Positions 36,616-47,496 are shown, numbered from the stretch's first letter. The stretch is 64,000 bases of DNA from Acinetobacter guerrae (GCF_009372255.1 NZ_LXGN01000001.1:310001-374000); one strand, 5' to 3'. The notes: generated by a model from the sequence alone, not told the origin. Made by a program: numbers and translations.

Positions 36616-38154
36616 TTATGATTCTTCTTTGATTCCTGTCAAATCAACAGAAGCAGCATCAATGTTGACATCAATATAACCATCTGTACCTTTAGCCATA
36701 TCGTTACGCTTACGTTCAAGGTTTTCAAGGTAAGTTTGATCAATACCACCTGTCACATAAATTCCATCAAAAACTGAACTATCAAATTCTCTCAAATCTG
36801 GAACTTTGCTCGTACGCACTGCATTTTTCAAATCTTCCAAATCTTGAAAGATCAAGCGATCAGCACCAATAATGTCTTGAATTTCTTCAACACTACGCTG
36901 TGAAGCAATCAATTCAGTTTTCGCTGGCATATCAATACCATACACATTTGGATATTTAACCATTGGTGCAGCCGAAGCGAAATAAACCTTTTTTGCACCC
37001 GAATCACGCGCCATCTGAATGATTTCATTACAAGTGGTACCGCGAACGATCGAATCATCTACAAGCAATACATTTTTGCCTTTAAACTCAAGTTCAACTG
37101 GGTTGAGTTTTTGACGTACTGATTTTTTACGTTGCTGTTGGCCTGGCATAATAAAGGTACGACCGATATAACGGTTTTTCATGAAACCTTCACGAAATTT
37201 GACCCCAAGAATATTTGCCAGTTCAAGTGCAGAAGTACGACTCGTATCTGGAATTGGAATGACCACATCAATATCATGCTCCTCACCCCATTCGCGCAAA
37301 ATTTTATGCGCCAGTTTTTCACCCATTTTTAAACGGGCTTTATAGACTGAGATTCCATCGATAATTGCATCTGGACGCGCAAAATACACATATTCAAAAA
37401 TACATGGACGATGCTGCGGTTCAGCAGCACATTGCTGAGTGAAAAGTTCACCTTTATCATTGATAAAAATTGCTTCACCCGGCTGAATATCACGCTCGAT
37501 CTTAAAGCCAAGCGCTGTAATTGCAACCGACTCAGAGGCAATAATGTATTCAAGACCTTGTTCAGTTTCACGCGAACCATAAATTAATGGACGAATACCA
37601 TTCGGATCACGAAAACCCACCAAACCGTGTCCAGTAATCATGGCAACTACGCCATACGCTCCTTTGCAGCGCTCATGCACGCGCTTCACAGCATGAAAAA
37701 CATCTTCAGCGGTTGGGTTTAAAGTTCCACTTTTTTGCAACTCATGCGCAAAAACATTTAAAAGAACTTCAGAATCAGAATCCGTATTCATATGCCGTAA
37801 ATCTGTTTTAAACAGATCTTCGTGAATTTCTTCAGCATTGGTCAAATTACCATTATGCGCCAGTGTGATTCCATAAGGTGAGTTCACATAAAATGGTTGC
37901 GCTTCTGCACTACTTGCTGAACCCGCAGTTGGATAACGTACATGACCAATACCATAATTACCAATTAAGGCGCGCATATGACGGGTATGGAACACATCTC
38001 GCACCATTCCGTTGTCTTTACGCAGAAAAAGACGACCATTATGGCAAGTTACTATCCCGGCTGCATCCTGTCCACGATGTTGCAACATCGTTAATGCATC
38101 AAACAACATTTGGTTAACGGGTGCTTTACCAGCTATACCAACTACTCCACACAT
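36616..38154 (-). CDS. purF: Amidophosphoribosyltransferase
   Basis: This 512-residue protein begins MCGVVGIAG, giving the catalytic Cys2 after removal of Met, and has the glutaminase blocks [10 protein letters not shown]-like ([11 protein letters not shown]) and [12 protein letters not shown], and the PRPP loop [14 protein letters not shown]. There is no propeptide, as in the E. coli-type enzyme. It makes 5-phosphoribosylamine, the first step of purine synthesis. It follows cvpA by 25 nt, the usual cvpA-purF pair. Confidence 0.97.
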   Translation of the reverse strand: MCGVVGIAGKAPVNQMLFDALTMLQHRGQDAAGIVTCHNGRLFLRKDNGMVRDVFHTRHMRALIGNYGIGHVRYPTAGSASSAEAQPFYVNSPYGITLAHNGNLTNAEEIHEDLFKTDLRHMNTDSDSEVLLNVFAHELQKSGTLNPTAEDVFHAVKRVHERCKGAYGVVAMITGHGLVGFRDPNGIRPLIYGSRETEQGLEYIIASESVAITALGFKIERDIQPGEAIFINDKGELFTQQCAAEPQHRPCIFEYVYFARPDAIIDGISVYKARLKMGEKLAHKILREWGEEHDIDVVIPIPDTSRTSALELANILGVKFREGFMKNRYIGRTFIMPGQQQRKKSVRQKLNPVELEFKGKNVLLVDDSIVRGTTCNEIIQMARDSGAKKVYFASAAPMVKYPNVYGIDMPAKTELIASQRSVEEIQDIIGADRLIFQDLEDLKNAVRTSKVPDLREFDSSVFDGIYVTGGIDQTYLENLERKRNDMAKGTDGYIDVNIDAASVDLTGIKEES

Positions 38155-38178
38155 AGCAACCTCGCAGACAAGCTAGGA

Positions 38179-38766
38179 TTAATAAAAAGGATTCTGGGTT
38201 GAATGACTGACCTGATCTTTGTCTAAATCAGACTCAGCCACTTCATGTGAAGGGCGATGAAATAAACTCCCCTCTGATGTCACATGCTGTAATGCTTCAC
38301 TGGCCGCATCTTTCGATAACTCTGTTGCTAAAGGTGCATAAGGCAATAAAACCTGAACAAATTTAGACTGTTTCCAGTGCGGAGAGCTTTCGACCCATGG
38401 ACCAAGACCTTGCATGGTCACCAGTACAATCAACAACCCTTTTAATGTACCAAAAGCACCACCAGCCAAACGATTTAACGGGCCAAGGCTCATACTTCTG
38501 AGTAGCAAATTGAGTAAACCCGTAACCAACCACGTAAGGACAATAATGATTAGGACAATAAAGGCAAATGCTGCAATCTTCTGAACAACTGGATCATGAC
38601 TCAACACCACCATGCTTGGCGCCAAAAAGTTGGCATATTTCGCACCTACAATCAGTGCTAATATCCAACCAATCAAGTTCGCAAAGGCTTTTACGAATCC
38701 TTGTCGCAAACCGTTTAGCCCTCCAATGAGCAGAAGTATCAGAATAATGATATCCAGTGTATTCAT
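38179..38766 (-). CDS. cvpA: CvpA family membrane protein
   Basis: A 195-residue protein with four hydrophobic segments; NTLDIIILILLLIGGLNGLRQGFVKAFANLIGWI is the standard CvpA opening and GPLNRLAGGAFGTLKGLLIVL a second signature block. The family is linked to colicin V production, envelope homeostasis and purine operons. The ATG at 38766 lies next to the pyrD stop; a GTG at 38769 is the other option. Confidence 0.93.
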   Translation of the reverse strand: MNTLDIIILILLLIGGLNGLRQGFVKAFANLIGWILALIVGAKYANFLAPSMVVLSHDPVVQKIAAFAFIVLIIIVLTWLVTGLLNLLLRSMSLGPLNRLAGGAFGTLKGLLIVLVTMQGLGPWVESSPHWKQSKFVQVLLPYAPLATELSKDAASEALQHVTSEGSLFHRPSHEVAESDLDKDQVSHSTQNPFY

Positions 38767-38769
38767 CAC

Positions 38770-39783
38770 TTAGTTGAAAGCACTCACGCAATCTTTAATT
38801 AGGCTCGGACCTGTATATATGAGGCCACTATAAATTTGTACAAGGCTAGCACCTGCATCTTTTTTTGCAAGCGCATGTTCACCTTGAGTGATTCCCCCAA
38901 CACCAATCAGAGGAATTTGACCATTTAAGCATTTTGCAAACTGGCGCAAACATTCAGTACTTTTTTCAAATACAGGCGCACCAGATAAACCACCTGCTTC
39001 ATTACCGTAAGGCAAGTCTTCTACGCCAACACGTGACAATGTGGTGTTGGTAACAATGAGACCATCAATTTTAAACTGCAACAACTGAGTTGAAATAAAT
39101 TCAATATCTTCTTCAGTTAAATCAGGTGCTACTTTAAGAACTAAAGGAACATAATGATGGTACTGCTCCGCCAAGTCTAACTGGCGTTGTTTTAATGTTT
39201 CCAGTAATTCTGTCAAAGCATCACCACTTTGTAAACTACGCAGATTTTTAGTGTTTGGTGAAGAAATATTGACTGTAATATAAGATGCGTATTGATAAAC
39301 TTTTTCTAAACAAATCAGATAATCATCTACTGCATTTTCAACGGGCGTGTCGGCATTCTTGCCAATATTGATCCCCAAAATGCCTTTAAATTTTGACGAT
39401 TTTACATTTTCAATGAGCTGATCCACACCATCATTATTAAAACCCATACGGTTAATAATGGCTTTTGCTTGAGGAATACGAAATAGTCTTGGTTGTGGGT
39501 TCCCAGCTTGCGGACGCGGAGTAATTGTTCCGATTTCAATAAAACCAAAACCCAAACCCGCCAATGCATCAATATAAGCACCATTTTTATCCAGACCTGC
39601 TGCAAGACCTACAGGATTTGGGAATTGTATGCCCATACATGTGACGGGTTTAGGTGCAATATGCTGACGCAATAAGCCAATTTTATGGGCAGACTTCAGA
39701 GCTGATAAGGTAAGTTCATGTGCACGCTCGGGTGACAAGGCGAATAACATAGGGCGAGCAAGCGAATATAACATATCAATCAA
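38770..39783 (-). CDS. pyrD: Dihydroorotate dehydrogenase (quinone), class 2
   Basis: This 337-residue protein has the class 2 N-terminal membrane-association helices ([23 protein letters not shown]), the FMN-binding block [13 protein letters not shown], the catalytic-serine block [17 protein letters not shown] and [31 protein letters not shown]. It oxidises dihydroorotate to orotate and passes electrons to ubiquinone. The stop touches cvpA, so pyrD-cvpA-purF may form one unit joining pyrimidine and purine genes. Confidence 0.97.
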   Translation of the reverse strand: MIDMLYSLARPMLFALSPERAHELTLSALKSAHKIGLLRQHIAPKPVTCMGIQFPNPVGLAAGLDKNGAYIDALAGLGFGFIEIGTITPRPQAGNPQPRLFRIPQAKAIINRMGFNNDGVDQLIENVKSSKFKGILGINIGKNADTPVENAVDDYLICLEKVYQYASYITVNISSPNTKNLRSLQSGDALTELLETLKQRQLDLAEQYHHYVPLVLKVAPDLTEEDIEFISTQLLQFKIDGLIVTNTTLSRVGVEDLPYGNEAGGLSGAPVFEKSTECLRQFAKCLNGQIPLIGVGGITQGEHALAKKDAGASLVQIYSGLIYTGPSLIKDCVSAFN

Positions 39784-39865
39784 AGTCTACTGCTTTTTCA
39801 GGTAGGCATATTATAGGCATAGCAAAACTAAAACGCCATGCTTGCAACCCTTTTATTTTGAGGAC

Positions 39866-40345
39866 TTATTGTACTGTAGCCGTTAATTTAATCTGATTGT
39901 TACCCGAAACCATCTCCATTTTTTCAATCGACACGCCCATTTTCGCTAGTTGGGTTATAAAATTTGCCAAAACTGCATAATTTTGATGTTCAGCAACAAT
40001 TTGCAACTGCTCTCCCATTTGCTGAGATGACACGGTTAACCCCTGCTGCTGAGAAACACGCTGGACTTTTTCAGCTATAGTTAACTGGCTTTCTGATGCA
40101 GGTTTCATTGTGGCTGCATTGCTTTGCATCCAGACCATTAAATCCTTGAGATCATTAACCCGCTTTTGTTGCTGATCAGCTAGACTATGCATTTTCCACA
40201 GTGAAAAACTTATAATTGATACCACAACTAAAACGCTCGCGAAAATCACCATGTAGCGTTCACGTACAGACATGCGCTGTAAGGCATCAACAATACGTTC
40301 AATTTTTTGATCCAAGCTGTGCTGAATTCGAGTCATTGTGTTCAT
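39866..40345 (-). CDS. gspM: Type II secretion system protein GspM
   Basis: This 159-residue protein has a short cytoplasmic start, one membrane segment (YMVIFASVLVVVSIISFSLW) and a periplasmic ferredoxin-like domain. RVSQQQGLTVSSQQMGEQLQIVAEHQNYAVLANFITQLAKMGVSIEKMEM is a typical GspM segment. It partners GspL in the inner-membrane platform of type II secretion. It starts at the gspL stop codon (1-nt overlap). Other gsp genes are not in this window, which fits the scattered gsp loci of Acinetobacter. Confidence 0.9.
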   Translation of the reverse strand: MNTMTRIQHSLDQKIERIVDALQRMSVRERYMVIFASVLVVVSIISFSLWKMHSLADQQQKRVNDLKDLMVWMQSNAATMKPASESQLTIAEKVQRVSQQQGLTVSSQQMGEQLQIVAEHQNYAVLANFITQLAKMGVSIEKMEMVSGNNQIKLTATVQ

Positions 40346-41484
40346 TATTGTACTTTTACCATCCCAATCGCGCCTGCACCATCTGCTTGAACATTACCCA
40401 GTTCCGCTTTAAAACCTTGCTGATTGAGTTGTTGCGTTAAACTTTGCAAGTCATTTGCAGATTTAGCTTTTAACGACAAGCTCAAAGAAGAATCAGTATA
40501 ACTTAGCTGTTGAGCGACAATTTGGCGTTGCATAAGAATTGGCCCTACTCTACTTAACAGATTTAGTGCCGTTGTATCGCCGCTTTGACTCATTCTAAGC
40601 TGACTTTCGAACATACTTTTTACATTCTGCTCGGTCACACGACTATTGGCACCAAACCAATATTTATATTGATCAACTGCTTGCATCGCTGTTTGGTTTG
40701 CAAGTTTTTTCAGTTTATACCAACGCAAAGCATCATAACTAAATTGAACAACCAATACCGCAATCAGAACAGCAATACATGCTTTCCAATAACCAGAAAC
40801 TTGAGTTTCTTTTTTTGTTTTCGGCAAAACATTAAATGGATGCTGCTTCGGTTTTAATATTTTTTGAAACTGATAATCAAAAGGTTGCCGAGTTTCTACG
40901 GTAGATACGTTAGCCAGACTATCAAGTTGCTGTGTGGTCAAATTAGTATAATGGTAAAAGGTCTGCGAAGGCTGGAACTCAAGATACACAGCCAAATCAT
41001 CTATTGACATACCTTTATACAAATTTTCACGAACTAAAGTCTGCCCATGCAAATGTGCGATATTCACTTGACCTTGTTCAGGTGCAGGTAATATCAGAAA
41101 ATCAGGGAGTAAAGCGATCAATTTAATCGGCAATAAATTAAGTGCATGTTGCCACGTTTCAACCAGACTCTGTGCAACTCCCAATATCGTCAATTGATCT
41201 GGGGATTCAAAATGGTGAACCACCCGCATATGATCGATTGGTAAGGTTACATATTCTTCCATGAGATATTTAACACCATCTGCTCCCAGTTGCTTCACAT
41301 GAGCTTTAGTCATGTGCTGTTGCAAAATCTGGATATGCCGACTGGAAAAGAAAACTACTGTCTCTTGTCCTTGATGGGATTGTAAATCATGAATAAGCTG
41401 TTCAAGGCTGGAAGCCTGCAACCAATTTTCACCTGTTGACCAAAACCAAGCCCCATTGGCTTCAGGCATCCATAAATACAGCAT
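40345..41484 (-). CDS. gspL: Type II secretion system protein GspL
   Basis: This 379-residue protein has a cytoplasmic actin-like domain (residues about 1-220), a membrane segment (YWKACIAVLIAVLVVQFSYDALRW) and a periplasmic domain ending in the QQGFKAELGNVQADGAGAIGMVKV block typical of GspL. The cytoplasmic part should bind the ATPase GspE. It is cotranscribed with gspM, which follows directly. sixA lies 23 nt upstream on the same strand. Confidence 0.92.
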   Translation of the reverse strand: MLYLWMPEANGAWFWSTGENWLQASSLEQLIHDLQSHQGQETVVFFSSRHIQILQQHMTKAHVKQLGADGVKYLMEEYVTLPIDHMRVVHHFESPDQLTILGVAQSLVETWQHALNLLPIKLIALLPDFLILPAPEQGQVNIAHLHGQTLVRENLYKGMSIDDLAVYLEFQPSQTFYHYTNLTTQQLDSLANVSTVETRQPFDYQFQKILKPKQHPFNVLPKTKKETQVSGYWKACIAVLIAVLVVQFSYDALRWYKLKKLANQTAMQAVDQYKYWFGANSRVTEQNVKSMFESQLRMSQSGDTTALNLLSRVGPILMQRQIVAQQLSYTDSSLSLSLKAKSANDLQSLTQQLNQQGFKAELGNVQADGAGAIGMVKVQ

Positions 41485-41507
41485 AAATTATAAGTACCGT
41501 GTTTTCG

Positions 41508-41963
41508 TTATAGCGTAGGTATAAAACTATGTCCTTGTGTTGACAATCCGTTGGCAATCACGCTTTGGCTATAAATACGCGCTTCAGCCAAAGCAAAAGG
41601 ATTAAAGTTCTCATGCGTGAGCTGTTCAGCAATATGCCCAACAACATTCATATGACAAACCACAACAACAGACTCGAATGGAAGTTGAGACAGCCAATCT
41701 ATCGCATCTTTTGCATCATCATCTGGTTTGATCTTATCACAAAGTAAAACAGGAACTTCAGGAAAATATGTCTGAATATGACCAAGTGTTTCTTGTGCAC
41801 GCAATAAAGGGCTTACCACAAAAACCTCGGGCTTGACCATCTCCTTAAGGTATTGTGAGGTTTGTTCAGCCTGAGCATGACCCAAAGCAGTGAGTGGTCG
41901 CTTGATATCATTACCATCCACTGGAGGCGCTGCTTCCCCGTGACGAACTAAAGTCAGTTGCAT
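41508..41963 (-). CDS. sixA: Phosphohistidine phosphatase SixA
   Basis: This 151-residue protein starts MQLTLVRHGEAAPP, the RHG catalytic motif of histidine phosphatases, with ALGHAQAEQTSQYL and VFVVSPLLRAQETL following; VVCHMNVVGH carries the second histidine. This is the short SixA form that removes phosphate from histidine in PTS or phosphorelay proteins. AAAAAAGGAATGGTT precedes the ATG at 41963, so the longer track start is not used. Confidence 0.88.
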   Translation of the reverse strand: MQLTLVRHGEAAPPVDGNDIKRPLTALGHAQAEQTSQYLKEMVKPEVFVVSPLLRAQETLGHIQTYFPEVPVLLCDKIKPDDDAKDAIDWLSQLPFESVVVVCHMNVVGHIAEQLTHENFNPFALAEARIYSQSVIANGLSTQGHSFIPTL

Positions 41964-42031
41964 AACCATTCCTTTTTTCAATCTTTCTTTATGATAACAA
42001 GTGTGTATGACAGTTTTTATTAAATGCCTTA

Positions 42032-43105
42032 TTACACTTCATGATGCGGCAGTACAAATTCTACATCACTACGGTGACCATTTTTCATTAGGGAGAGCGC
42101 AATATTTAAAGGTGGTGCCCCCTCAAAAATCACCTCATACAAGGCATTAGTAATTGGCATATAGACATCAAGCTCTTGTGCGCGTTTGCGCACTTGCACA
42201 ATCGTATTAATCCCTTCAGCCGTTTGCCCTAGCTCTTTAGTTGCCTGTTCTAGTGTCTTTCCTGAACCTAAAGCATATCCAATTTGATAATTTCGACTGA
42301 GTGGACTATTACAGGTCGCAAATAAATCCCCTACACCAGACAAACCAAGAAAAGTCAAAGGATTTGCGCCTAATTCAACCGCGAAACGACTCATTTCAGC
42401 CAAAGCACGAGTGATAATCATACTCTTGGTGTTTTCACCAATATTATAAGCAACCGCCATCCCCATCGCGACCGCATAAATATTTTTGAGTGCGCCTCCC
42501 AACTCTACACCATGCACATCATCGCTACCAAAAACACGAAATAAAGCACTATGTAAGGCATGCTGTACAGCATAACGCACCAATTCAGAATGACTGGCAA
42601 TCACCGTTCCAGATGGCATCCCCGCCATAATTTCTTTCGCTAAATTTGGGCCAGAAAGTACACCATATGGCACTTCTGGTAATTCTTCACGAATAATATC
42701 GCTCATAAAGCTAAAAGTATCTGCTTCGATACCTTTGGTAAGCGATACAACAGCCTGTGAGCTAATAAAAGGAGCAATTTGTTTGAGCACCTTACGGAAC
42801 GAATGGCTAGGTATTGCGACTAAAATAATATCCCGATCACAAACTGCTTCTTCTATATTACAGACTGCACGCAATCCAGTTTCTAAACTAAAATCAGGCA
42901 AATAACGCTTATTAACATGACTTTGATTGATATCATCCGCTGCATCCTGATCACGAATCCAGATCATGGTATCGCAACCATTTCGAACTGCTAGATTCGC
43001 CATTGCTGTACCAAAACTACCGCCACCCAATACTGTTATGCGAAGTGCTGTTTTCTTATCAACTTCAATGGGTTGTACTAGATCTGAAAAGTTTAGTTCC
43101 GTCAT
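42032..43105 (-). CDS. gpsA: Glycerol-3-phosphate dehydrogenase [NAD(P)+]
   Basis: This 357-residue protein has the Rossmann motif VLGGGSFGTAMANLAVRNG, the VSLTKGIEADT and VLSGPNLAKEI blocks with the catalytic lysine region (GALKNIYAVAMGMA) and GLSGVGDLFATCNSPLSRN. It makes glycerol-3-phosphate for phospholipids. The ATG at 43105 (MTELNFSDL) follows AGGAATGAACAGCGC at an acceptable distance and is preferred to 43156. Confidence 0.96.
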   Translation of the reverse strand: MTELNFSDLVQPIEVDKKTALRITVLGGGSFGTAMANLAVRNGCDTMIWIRDQDAADDINQSHVNKRYLPDFSLETGLRAVCNIEEAVCDRDIILVAIPSHSFRKVLKQIAPFISSQAVVSLTKGIEADTFSFMSDIIREELPEVPYGVLSGPNLAKEIMAGMPSGTVIASHSELVRYAVQHALHSALFRVFGSDDVHGVELGGALKNIYAVAMGMAVAYNIGENTKSMIITRALAEMSRFAVELGANPLTFLGLSGVGDLFATCNSPLSRNYQIGYALGSGKTLEQATKELGQTAEGINTIVQVRKRAQELDVYMPITNALYEVIFEGAPPLNIALSLMKNGHRSDVEFVLPHHEV

Positions 43106-43143
43106 GCGCTGTTCATTCCTGCCAAAACAATACCAATATTTTT

Positions 43144-43725
43144 TTAAGACTGCCAATTTTTAATAAAGTCAGTCACTGTTATTTCTGTACGAGGTGCAAT
43201 TGCTTTCGCAGCAGTGCCAATATAAATAATCCCCGAAATTAGATCACGTTCAGCCAAACCAAGATGTTGTTTTAACCACTTTGATTCAACAACTGCACCT
43301 GAGCGCCATATGCTTGCAAATCCCTGTACTTGTAAAGACAGAAGAAAATTTTGAATAGCAGCACCTGTACTTAATGTCTGCTCAAATAATGGAACTTTAG
43401 GATGATCTTGAAATTGCGTCACCGCAATCACCAATAACGGCGCACGAAAAGGATGCTGCTTAACACGATCGAGCTGAGTTGGATCAGTTTCACCAAGATC
43501 AGCCAAAGCCTGAGATAAACTTTCTCCAAAAGCTGCACGTTGCTCAGATTGAATCACAATAAAACGTGTTGGTTTTAATCGATGATGATCTGGCGCTGTC
43601 AGTGCAGCATCAAATGCTTTATTTAATTGTTCAGAAGATGGTGCAGGCTCAATGAGATGCCCAATTGATTGACGCTGATGAATATTTTGATGAACCGTAT
43701 TTACGTCTAAATCCGTCATGAACAT
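43144..43725 (-). CDS. Nitroreductase family protein, YdjA-like
   Basis: This 193-residue protein has the short nitroreductase form: IHQRQSIGHLIEPAPSSEQLNKAFDAALTAPDHHRLKPTRFIVI and STGAAIQNFLLSLQVQGFASIWRSG match the YdjA branch, which binds FMN and reduces nitro compounds weakly. A second start, ATG at 43719, is possible. It lies directly upstream of gpsA on the same strand. Confidence 0.88.
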   Translation of the reverse strand: MFMTDLDVNTVHQNIHQRQSIGHLIEPAPSSEQLNKAFDAALTAPDHHRLKPTRFIVIQSEQRAAFGESLSQALADLGETDPTQLDRVKQHPFRAPLLVIAVTQFQDHPKVPLFEQTLSTGAAIQNFLLSLQVQGFASIWRSGAVVESKWLKQHLGLAERDLISGIIYIGTAAKAIAPRTEITVTDFIKNWQS

Positions 43726-43925
43726 TGATCTAATTTAAAAAACCAAAAATAGATTAGCACATTCTTTTTTATTTCTGCCATGCTAATTCTTGGCATTTCT
43801 TTAGTTTTCCAAAATTTGACACGGTTACTGCATAAAACCATCAAAATCTATACAACATACTCAAAACAAATAGAAATTTTTATGTTCAACTTAAAAACTA
43901 ATTTTTAATTTTCAAGGACTGGTTT

Positions 43926-44303
43926 ATGAAAAAACAAATGACAGCCAGCATACTCACCGTATCTGCTATTTTACTCACAGCCTGTGCATCTAACCCCACT
44001 GCAACCACAGCAGTTCAAAAAGAAAATAATCAATTTGAAGTCACTGGTGTAGGTAAAACTAACCTTATTGCAAAAAACAATGCTGTCGATGCAGCCAATA
44101 AGACCTGTAAACGCAGCACAGCTGTGGTCGTGGATGAAAAAACCACTTATAACGGCGTACTTAAAGGTGTCGTAGACGAAGAAACTGGAAAAATGGTAGA
44201 GGCAGCGGCTGGAGTTATTGGCTCAATTACAGGTAAAAATGCCTCACTCGCCAAAGACGATGACTATCAAACTACGCTCACTTTTTATTGCAAAGCAGAT
44301 TAA
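43926..44303 (+). CDS. Small lipoprotein of unknown function
   Basis: This 125-residue protein has a lipoprotein signal (ILLTACASN, lipobox LTAC) and a small mature domain of about 105 residues with two further cysteines (NKTCKRSTAVVVDEKTTYNGVL and TFYCKAD). The family is not recognised; the charge and glycine pattern suggests a compact periplasmic domain. TTCAAGGACTGGTTT precedes the ATG. It stands alone with a strong terminator. Confidence 0.8.
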   Translation: MKKQMTASILTVSAILLTACASNPTATTAVQKENNQFEVTGVGKTNLIAKNNAVDAANKTCKRSTAVVVDEKTTYNGVLKGVVDEETGKMVEAAAGVIGSITGKNASLAKDDDYQTTLTFYCKAD

Positions 44304-44321
44304 ATCAAGTTTTAAGCCATA

Positions 44322-44358
44322 AAAAAATGCGCTCTAAGATGTTAAGAGCGCATTTTTT
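44322..44358. terminator. Bidirectional terminator between the lipoprotein gene and rhlB
   Basis: AAAAAATGCGCTCT and AGAGCGCATTTTTT form a perfect 14-bp stem. Confidence 0.93.
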
Positions 44359-44384
44359 ATTACCCAATATTGATTAGGTATCTT

Positions 44385-45536
44385 TTAACAATAGCCTTCC
44401 AAGCGAGTTAAAGGCAATTTCTTTCCAATCGCTTTTTCAATTTCAGGCAAATAAAAAGCATCGTCTTCAGATAAAAAGCTAATGCTGACCCCTTGTGAAC
44501 CTGCACGCCCAGTACGACCGATACGATGTACATAATCATCAGACTGTTCAGGTAAGGTGAAGTTCACAACATGAGATACACCATCGACATGAATACCACG
44601 ACCTGCAACATCTGTGGCAATCATAATATTATTTTTACCTTGCTTAAATTGGTCGAGCATTTTAAGACGTTTATCTTGTGCAATTTCACCCGACAACATC
44701 CCTACGCGATAACCATCTTTTTTAAGATGATCATATAAGCGACGAACCTGATCTCGACGGTTGGCAAAGATCATAACTTTATCAATCGGTTCATCACGTA
44801 AAATATCTTGTAGCAAACGATATTTATCTTTTTTCTCAACCACATAGACGCGTTGTTCTACATCATTATTGGTTTTTTGCTCAGGTTCAATTTCTACCGT
44901 AACAGGTTCAAACAACCATTGACGAGCCAGATTTAACACATCATAACTAAAGGTCGCCGAAAACATTAAAGTCTGACGTTCCTCTTTACGAGGAGAGTAA
45001 CGGACGATCCGCTTTACCGAAGGAATAAACCCCATATCCAGTAAACGGTCAGCTTCGTCTATCACCAAAAACTCAATTTGATCGAGCCAAATTTCTTTCT
45101 GTTCAACAAAATCAATTAAACGGCCTGGTGTTGCCACCAAAATATCAAGAAAATTGGCATTTAACGGTTTCTTTTGCTTATCGAAATCCACACCACCGAC
45201 CAATGTCAGTAATTTTAAATCTGTAAATTTGGTCAGTTCTTTAGCATCACTTTCGATCTGTAAGGCTAGTTCGCGAGTTGGCGCAAGAATCAAAGCGCGA
45301 GGTTCCCCCCGATAGCGTTGTTCCTGAATAGGATTATTTAGCAAGTCGTTGATAATGCTAATTAGAAACGCGGCTGTTTTACCTGTTCCTGTTTGCGCAC
45401 GACCAATTGCATCATGTCCTGCCAGTGTATATTTTAAAACCTTTTGCTGAATTGGGGTCATTTGCTTAAACCCTAATGCATCAATCGCTTTTTGCAGTTG
45501 CGGATGTAGATTCAAGGTTTCAAAACCAGATACCAT
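44385..45536 (-). CDS. rhlB: DEAD-box RNA helicase RhlB
   Basis: This 383-residue protein has all DEAD-box motifs: [14 protein letters not shown] with the Q motif, AQTGTGKT (I), PTRELALQ (Ia), [10 protein letters not shown] (Ib), [11 protein letters not shown] (II), FSATFSYDV (III) and [10 protein letters not shown] (VI). The wording fits RhlB, the helicase that joins the RNA degradosome, but it ends soon after the helicase core (LTRLEGYC) and lacks the long basic tail of E. coli RhlB. It lies 100 nt downstream of the cold-shock gene. Confidence 0.9.
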   Translation of the reverse strand: MVSGFETLNLHPQLQKAIDALGFKQMTPIQQKVLKYTLAGHDAIGRAQTGTGKTAAFLISIINDLLNNPIQEQRYRGEPRALILAPTRELALQIESDAKELTKFTDLKLLTLVGGVDFDKQKKPLNANFLDILVATPGRLIDFVEQKEIWLDQIEFLVIDEADRLLDMGFIPSVKRIVRYSPRKEERQTLMFSATFSYDVLNLARQWLFEPVTVEIEPEQKTNNDVEQRVYVVEKKDKYRLLQDILRDEPIDKVMIFANRRDQVRRLYDHLKKDGYRVGMLSGEIAQDKRLKMLDQFKQGKNNIMIATDVAGRGIHVDGVSHVVNFTLPEQSDDYVHRIGRTGRAGSQGVSISFLSEDDAFYLPEIEKAIGKKLPLTRLEGYC

Positions 45537-45582
45537 AAACTCGTGCTCTAACTGTTAATCACTCTGATAAGAGGGATAGTAT

Positions 45583-45618
45583 AAAACAAAAGCGCCCCAA
45601 TTTAAAAATTGAGGCGCT
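45583..45618 (-). terminator. Intrinsic terminator of the cold-shock gene
   Basis: On the minus strand AGCGCCTCAATTT and AAATTGGGGCGCT form a stem with one G-T pair, followed by TTTTGTTTT. Confidence 0.88.
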
Positions 45619-45637
45619 ATTCAACATAAAATGTTGA

Positions 45638-45850
45638 TTAGTCTAAAGGCTGTACATTCTCAGCCTGAAAACCTTTTTGTCCTTGCACAACGCTGAATTC
45701 AACACGCTGGCCGTCACGTAACGAACGATGTCCGTCACCCATAATTGCACGGAAATGTACAAATACGTCGTCGCCGCCATTACGTTGAATAAAGCCAAAA
45801 CCCTTAGTGTCGTTAAACCATTTAACAACGCCTTGTTCGCGAGCTGTCAT
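45638..45850 (-). CDS. CspA-family cold-shock protein
   Basis: This 70-residue protein is a single cold-shock domain: [30 protein letters not shown] holds RNP1 (KGFGFI) and RNP2 (VFVHF). It binds single-stranded nucleic acid. TGAGGATTGACTT precedes the ATG. The long stretch upstream is long enough for the extended 5' leader typical of cold-induced csp mRNAs. It may cooperate with RhlB, encoded downstream, in RNA unwinding. Confidence 0.95.
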   Translation of the reverse strand: MTAREQGVVKWFNDTKGFGFIQRNGGDDVFVHFRAIMGDGHRSLRDGQRVEFSVVQGQKGFQAENVQPLD

Positions 45851-46241
45851 AAGTCAATCCTCAGAAGTGAAAATAAAGGACCTTCCGGTGTTGCAAACAG
45901 CAGAGCAAACAAGTTTAAAATTCTTTATTATTTCAAAGCTTGTAATCATTCTGTAAAACTATCAACAATTTCCGGTTACATCCATTTGTCATAGGCCTAA
46001 CTAAAACAAGGTTTTTGTTCGTAGTAGCCACCCCTAAAACGCTTCGAGCTTAACACGGGTTTATCACAATTAATAGAAATTTTTTAGATAATTCTATATA
46101 AAATGTTGCTTAATTTTTAGACTCATCAATTTTTTTTACCATCAATAAAATATATACTTCTTAAAGCATTCGACTTTTTTCACAAATACGCATTTTTTTG
46201 ATAAAATAAATTTAAACCAACATCTTTGAATATTTTTACGG
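45851..46241. promoter_or_regulatory. Intergenic region: csp leader and tusA-like promoter region
   Basis: About 390 bases separate the divergent cold-shock and TusA-like genes, with no coding potential I trust. The csp side is expected to hold a long regulatory leader by analogy with cspA, but no defined cold box or riboswitch was recognised. Confidence 0.4.
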
Positions 46242-46481
46242 ATGAATGACTTAAACCCCGTTATTCCTACTGAAATAAATGCAATCGGTCAACCATGTCC
46301 TATGCCTCTTTTAATGTTAAAGCGCGGTTTAAAAAAAGCGACTATTGATCAAGCTTTTTTACTTAAATCTTCCGATCCTCATAGTGAAATAGATGTGCTA
46401 CGTTATTGTCAGCTTCATAAACTGGATTGTCATTTGACAAAAATATCTGAACACGAATTTCATTATTTGATCCAACCTTAG
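46242..46481 (+). CDS. TusA-like sulfurtransferase family protein
   Basis: This 79-residue protein contains NAIGQPCPMPLLMLKRGLKK, the CPxP motif of the TusA/SirA family with the active cysteine. TusA passes persulfide sulfur to tRNA thiolation and to molybdenum cofactor; family relatives have other roles. The second part (EIDVLRYCQLHKLDCHLTKI) fits the fold. There is no clear strong ribosome binding site (TTTTTACGG lies before ATG). Confidence 0.85.
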   Translation: MNDLNPVIPTEINAIGQPCPMPLLMLKRGLKKATIDQAFLLKSSDPHSEIDVLRYCQLHKLDCHLTKISEHEFHYLIQP

Positions 46482-46614
46482 ACATACAGCTTTGATATTC
46501 CAATCAACTCATGTATAAAATTTTACATTTCTCTACCCAATTTTCCTTAATTATGAACTTGCTTCGCATTAAGATGAAACTATTGGTTATACCACCATCC
46601 TATAAGGAGAACTC

Positions 46615-47481
46615 ATGAGTGACAGCAGCAATCAATTGATGCCCCTGTCCTTATCTGCGCCCGGTGTAAATCTCGGTGCTTATATCAGCACTGTTAATCA
46701 AATTCCAATTTTGACGGCTGAGCAAGAGAAAGAACTGGCTGAGCGTTATTATTATGATCAGGATCTGGATGCGGCAAAAATGCTCGTCATGTCGCATTTA
46801 CGTTTTGTTGTGCATATTGCAAGAAGTTATGCTGGCTATGGCTTGCCACAAGGTGACCTGATTCAAGAAGGTAATCTTGGTCTAATGAAAGCAGTGAAAC
46901 GGTTTGATCCAAATATGGGTGTGCGGTTAGTTTCCTTTGCCGTCCACTGGATCAAAGCCGAAATTCACGAATATGTAATTCGTAACTGGCGTATCGTCAA
47001 AATTGCCACGACTAAAGCACAACGCAAACTGTTTTTTAATTTGCGTAGTCTAAAAAAGTCGAGCAAAAAATTAACACTTGATGAAGCCAAAGCCATTGCA
47101 AGTGATTTAAATGTTACGCCAGAACAAGTGCTGGAAATGGAAGGTCGTTTGACTGCCTATGATGCTGCGTTTGAAGCTCAAGGTGATGATGACGATGATT
47201 CTACCCATGTTGCACCTGCATTATATCTGGAAGATAACCGTTATGATCCTGCTCGATTGGTAGAAAATGAAGACTATGAAGAACAAAGTAGCTCTGCATT
47301 ATATCAAGCGATGAACCAGCTTGATGATCGTTCACGGAATATTTTACAGCGTCGTTGGTTGGACGATGATAAATCGACCTTGCATGAACTTGCTGCTGAA
47401 TACAATGTTTCGGCTGAACGTATTCGCCAGCTTGAAAAAAATGCAATGGAAAAAATTAAAGTTGCCATGTCGGCAAGTTAG
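46615..47481 (+). CDS. rpoH: RNA polymerase heat-shock sigma factor RpoH (sigma-32)
   Basis: This 288-residue sigma factor has region 2 ([39 protein letters not shown]), the RpoH box (QRKLFFNLR) and a region 4 helix-turn-helix ([27 protein letters not shown]). It directs heat-shock gene transcription. CCTATAAGGAGAACTC precedes the ATG. ftsX/ftsE, which are upstream in many relatives, are absent; ftsY is elsewhere in this window. Confidence 0.97.
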   Translation: MSDSSNQLMPLSLSAPGVNLGAYISTVNQIPILTAEQEKELAERYYYDQDLDAAKMLVMSHLRFVVHIARSYAGYGLPQGDLIQEGNLGLMKAVKRFDPNMGVRLVSFAVHWIKAEIHEYVIRNWRIVKIATTKAQRKLFFNLRSLKKSSKKLTLDEAKAIASDLNVTPEQVLEMEGRLTAYDAAFEAQGDDDDDSTHVAPALYLEDNRYDPARLVENEDYEEQSSSALYQAMNQLDDRSRNILQRRWLDDDKSTLHELAAEYNVSAERIRQLEKNAMEKIKVAMSAS

Positions 47482-47496
47482 TATTTCCCATGTTTT

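Noticed and set aside
43816-43860. TTGACA-like promoter before the small lipoprotein gene
   Set aside because: No -10 hexamer lies at an acceptable spacing from TTGACA.
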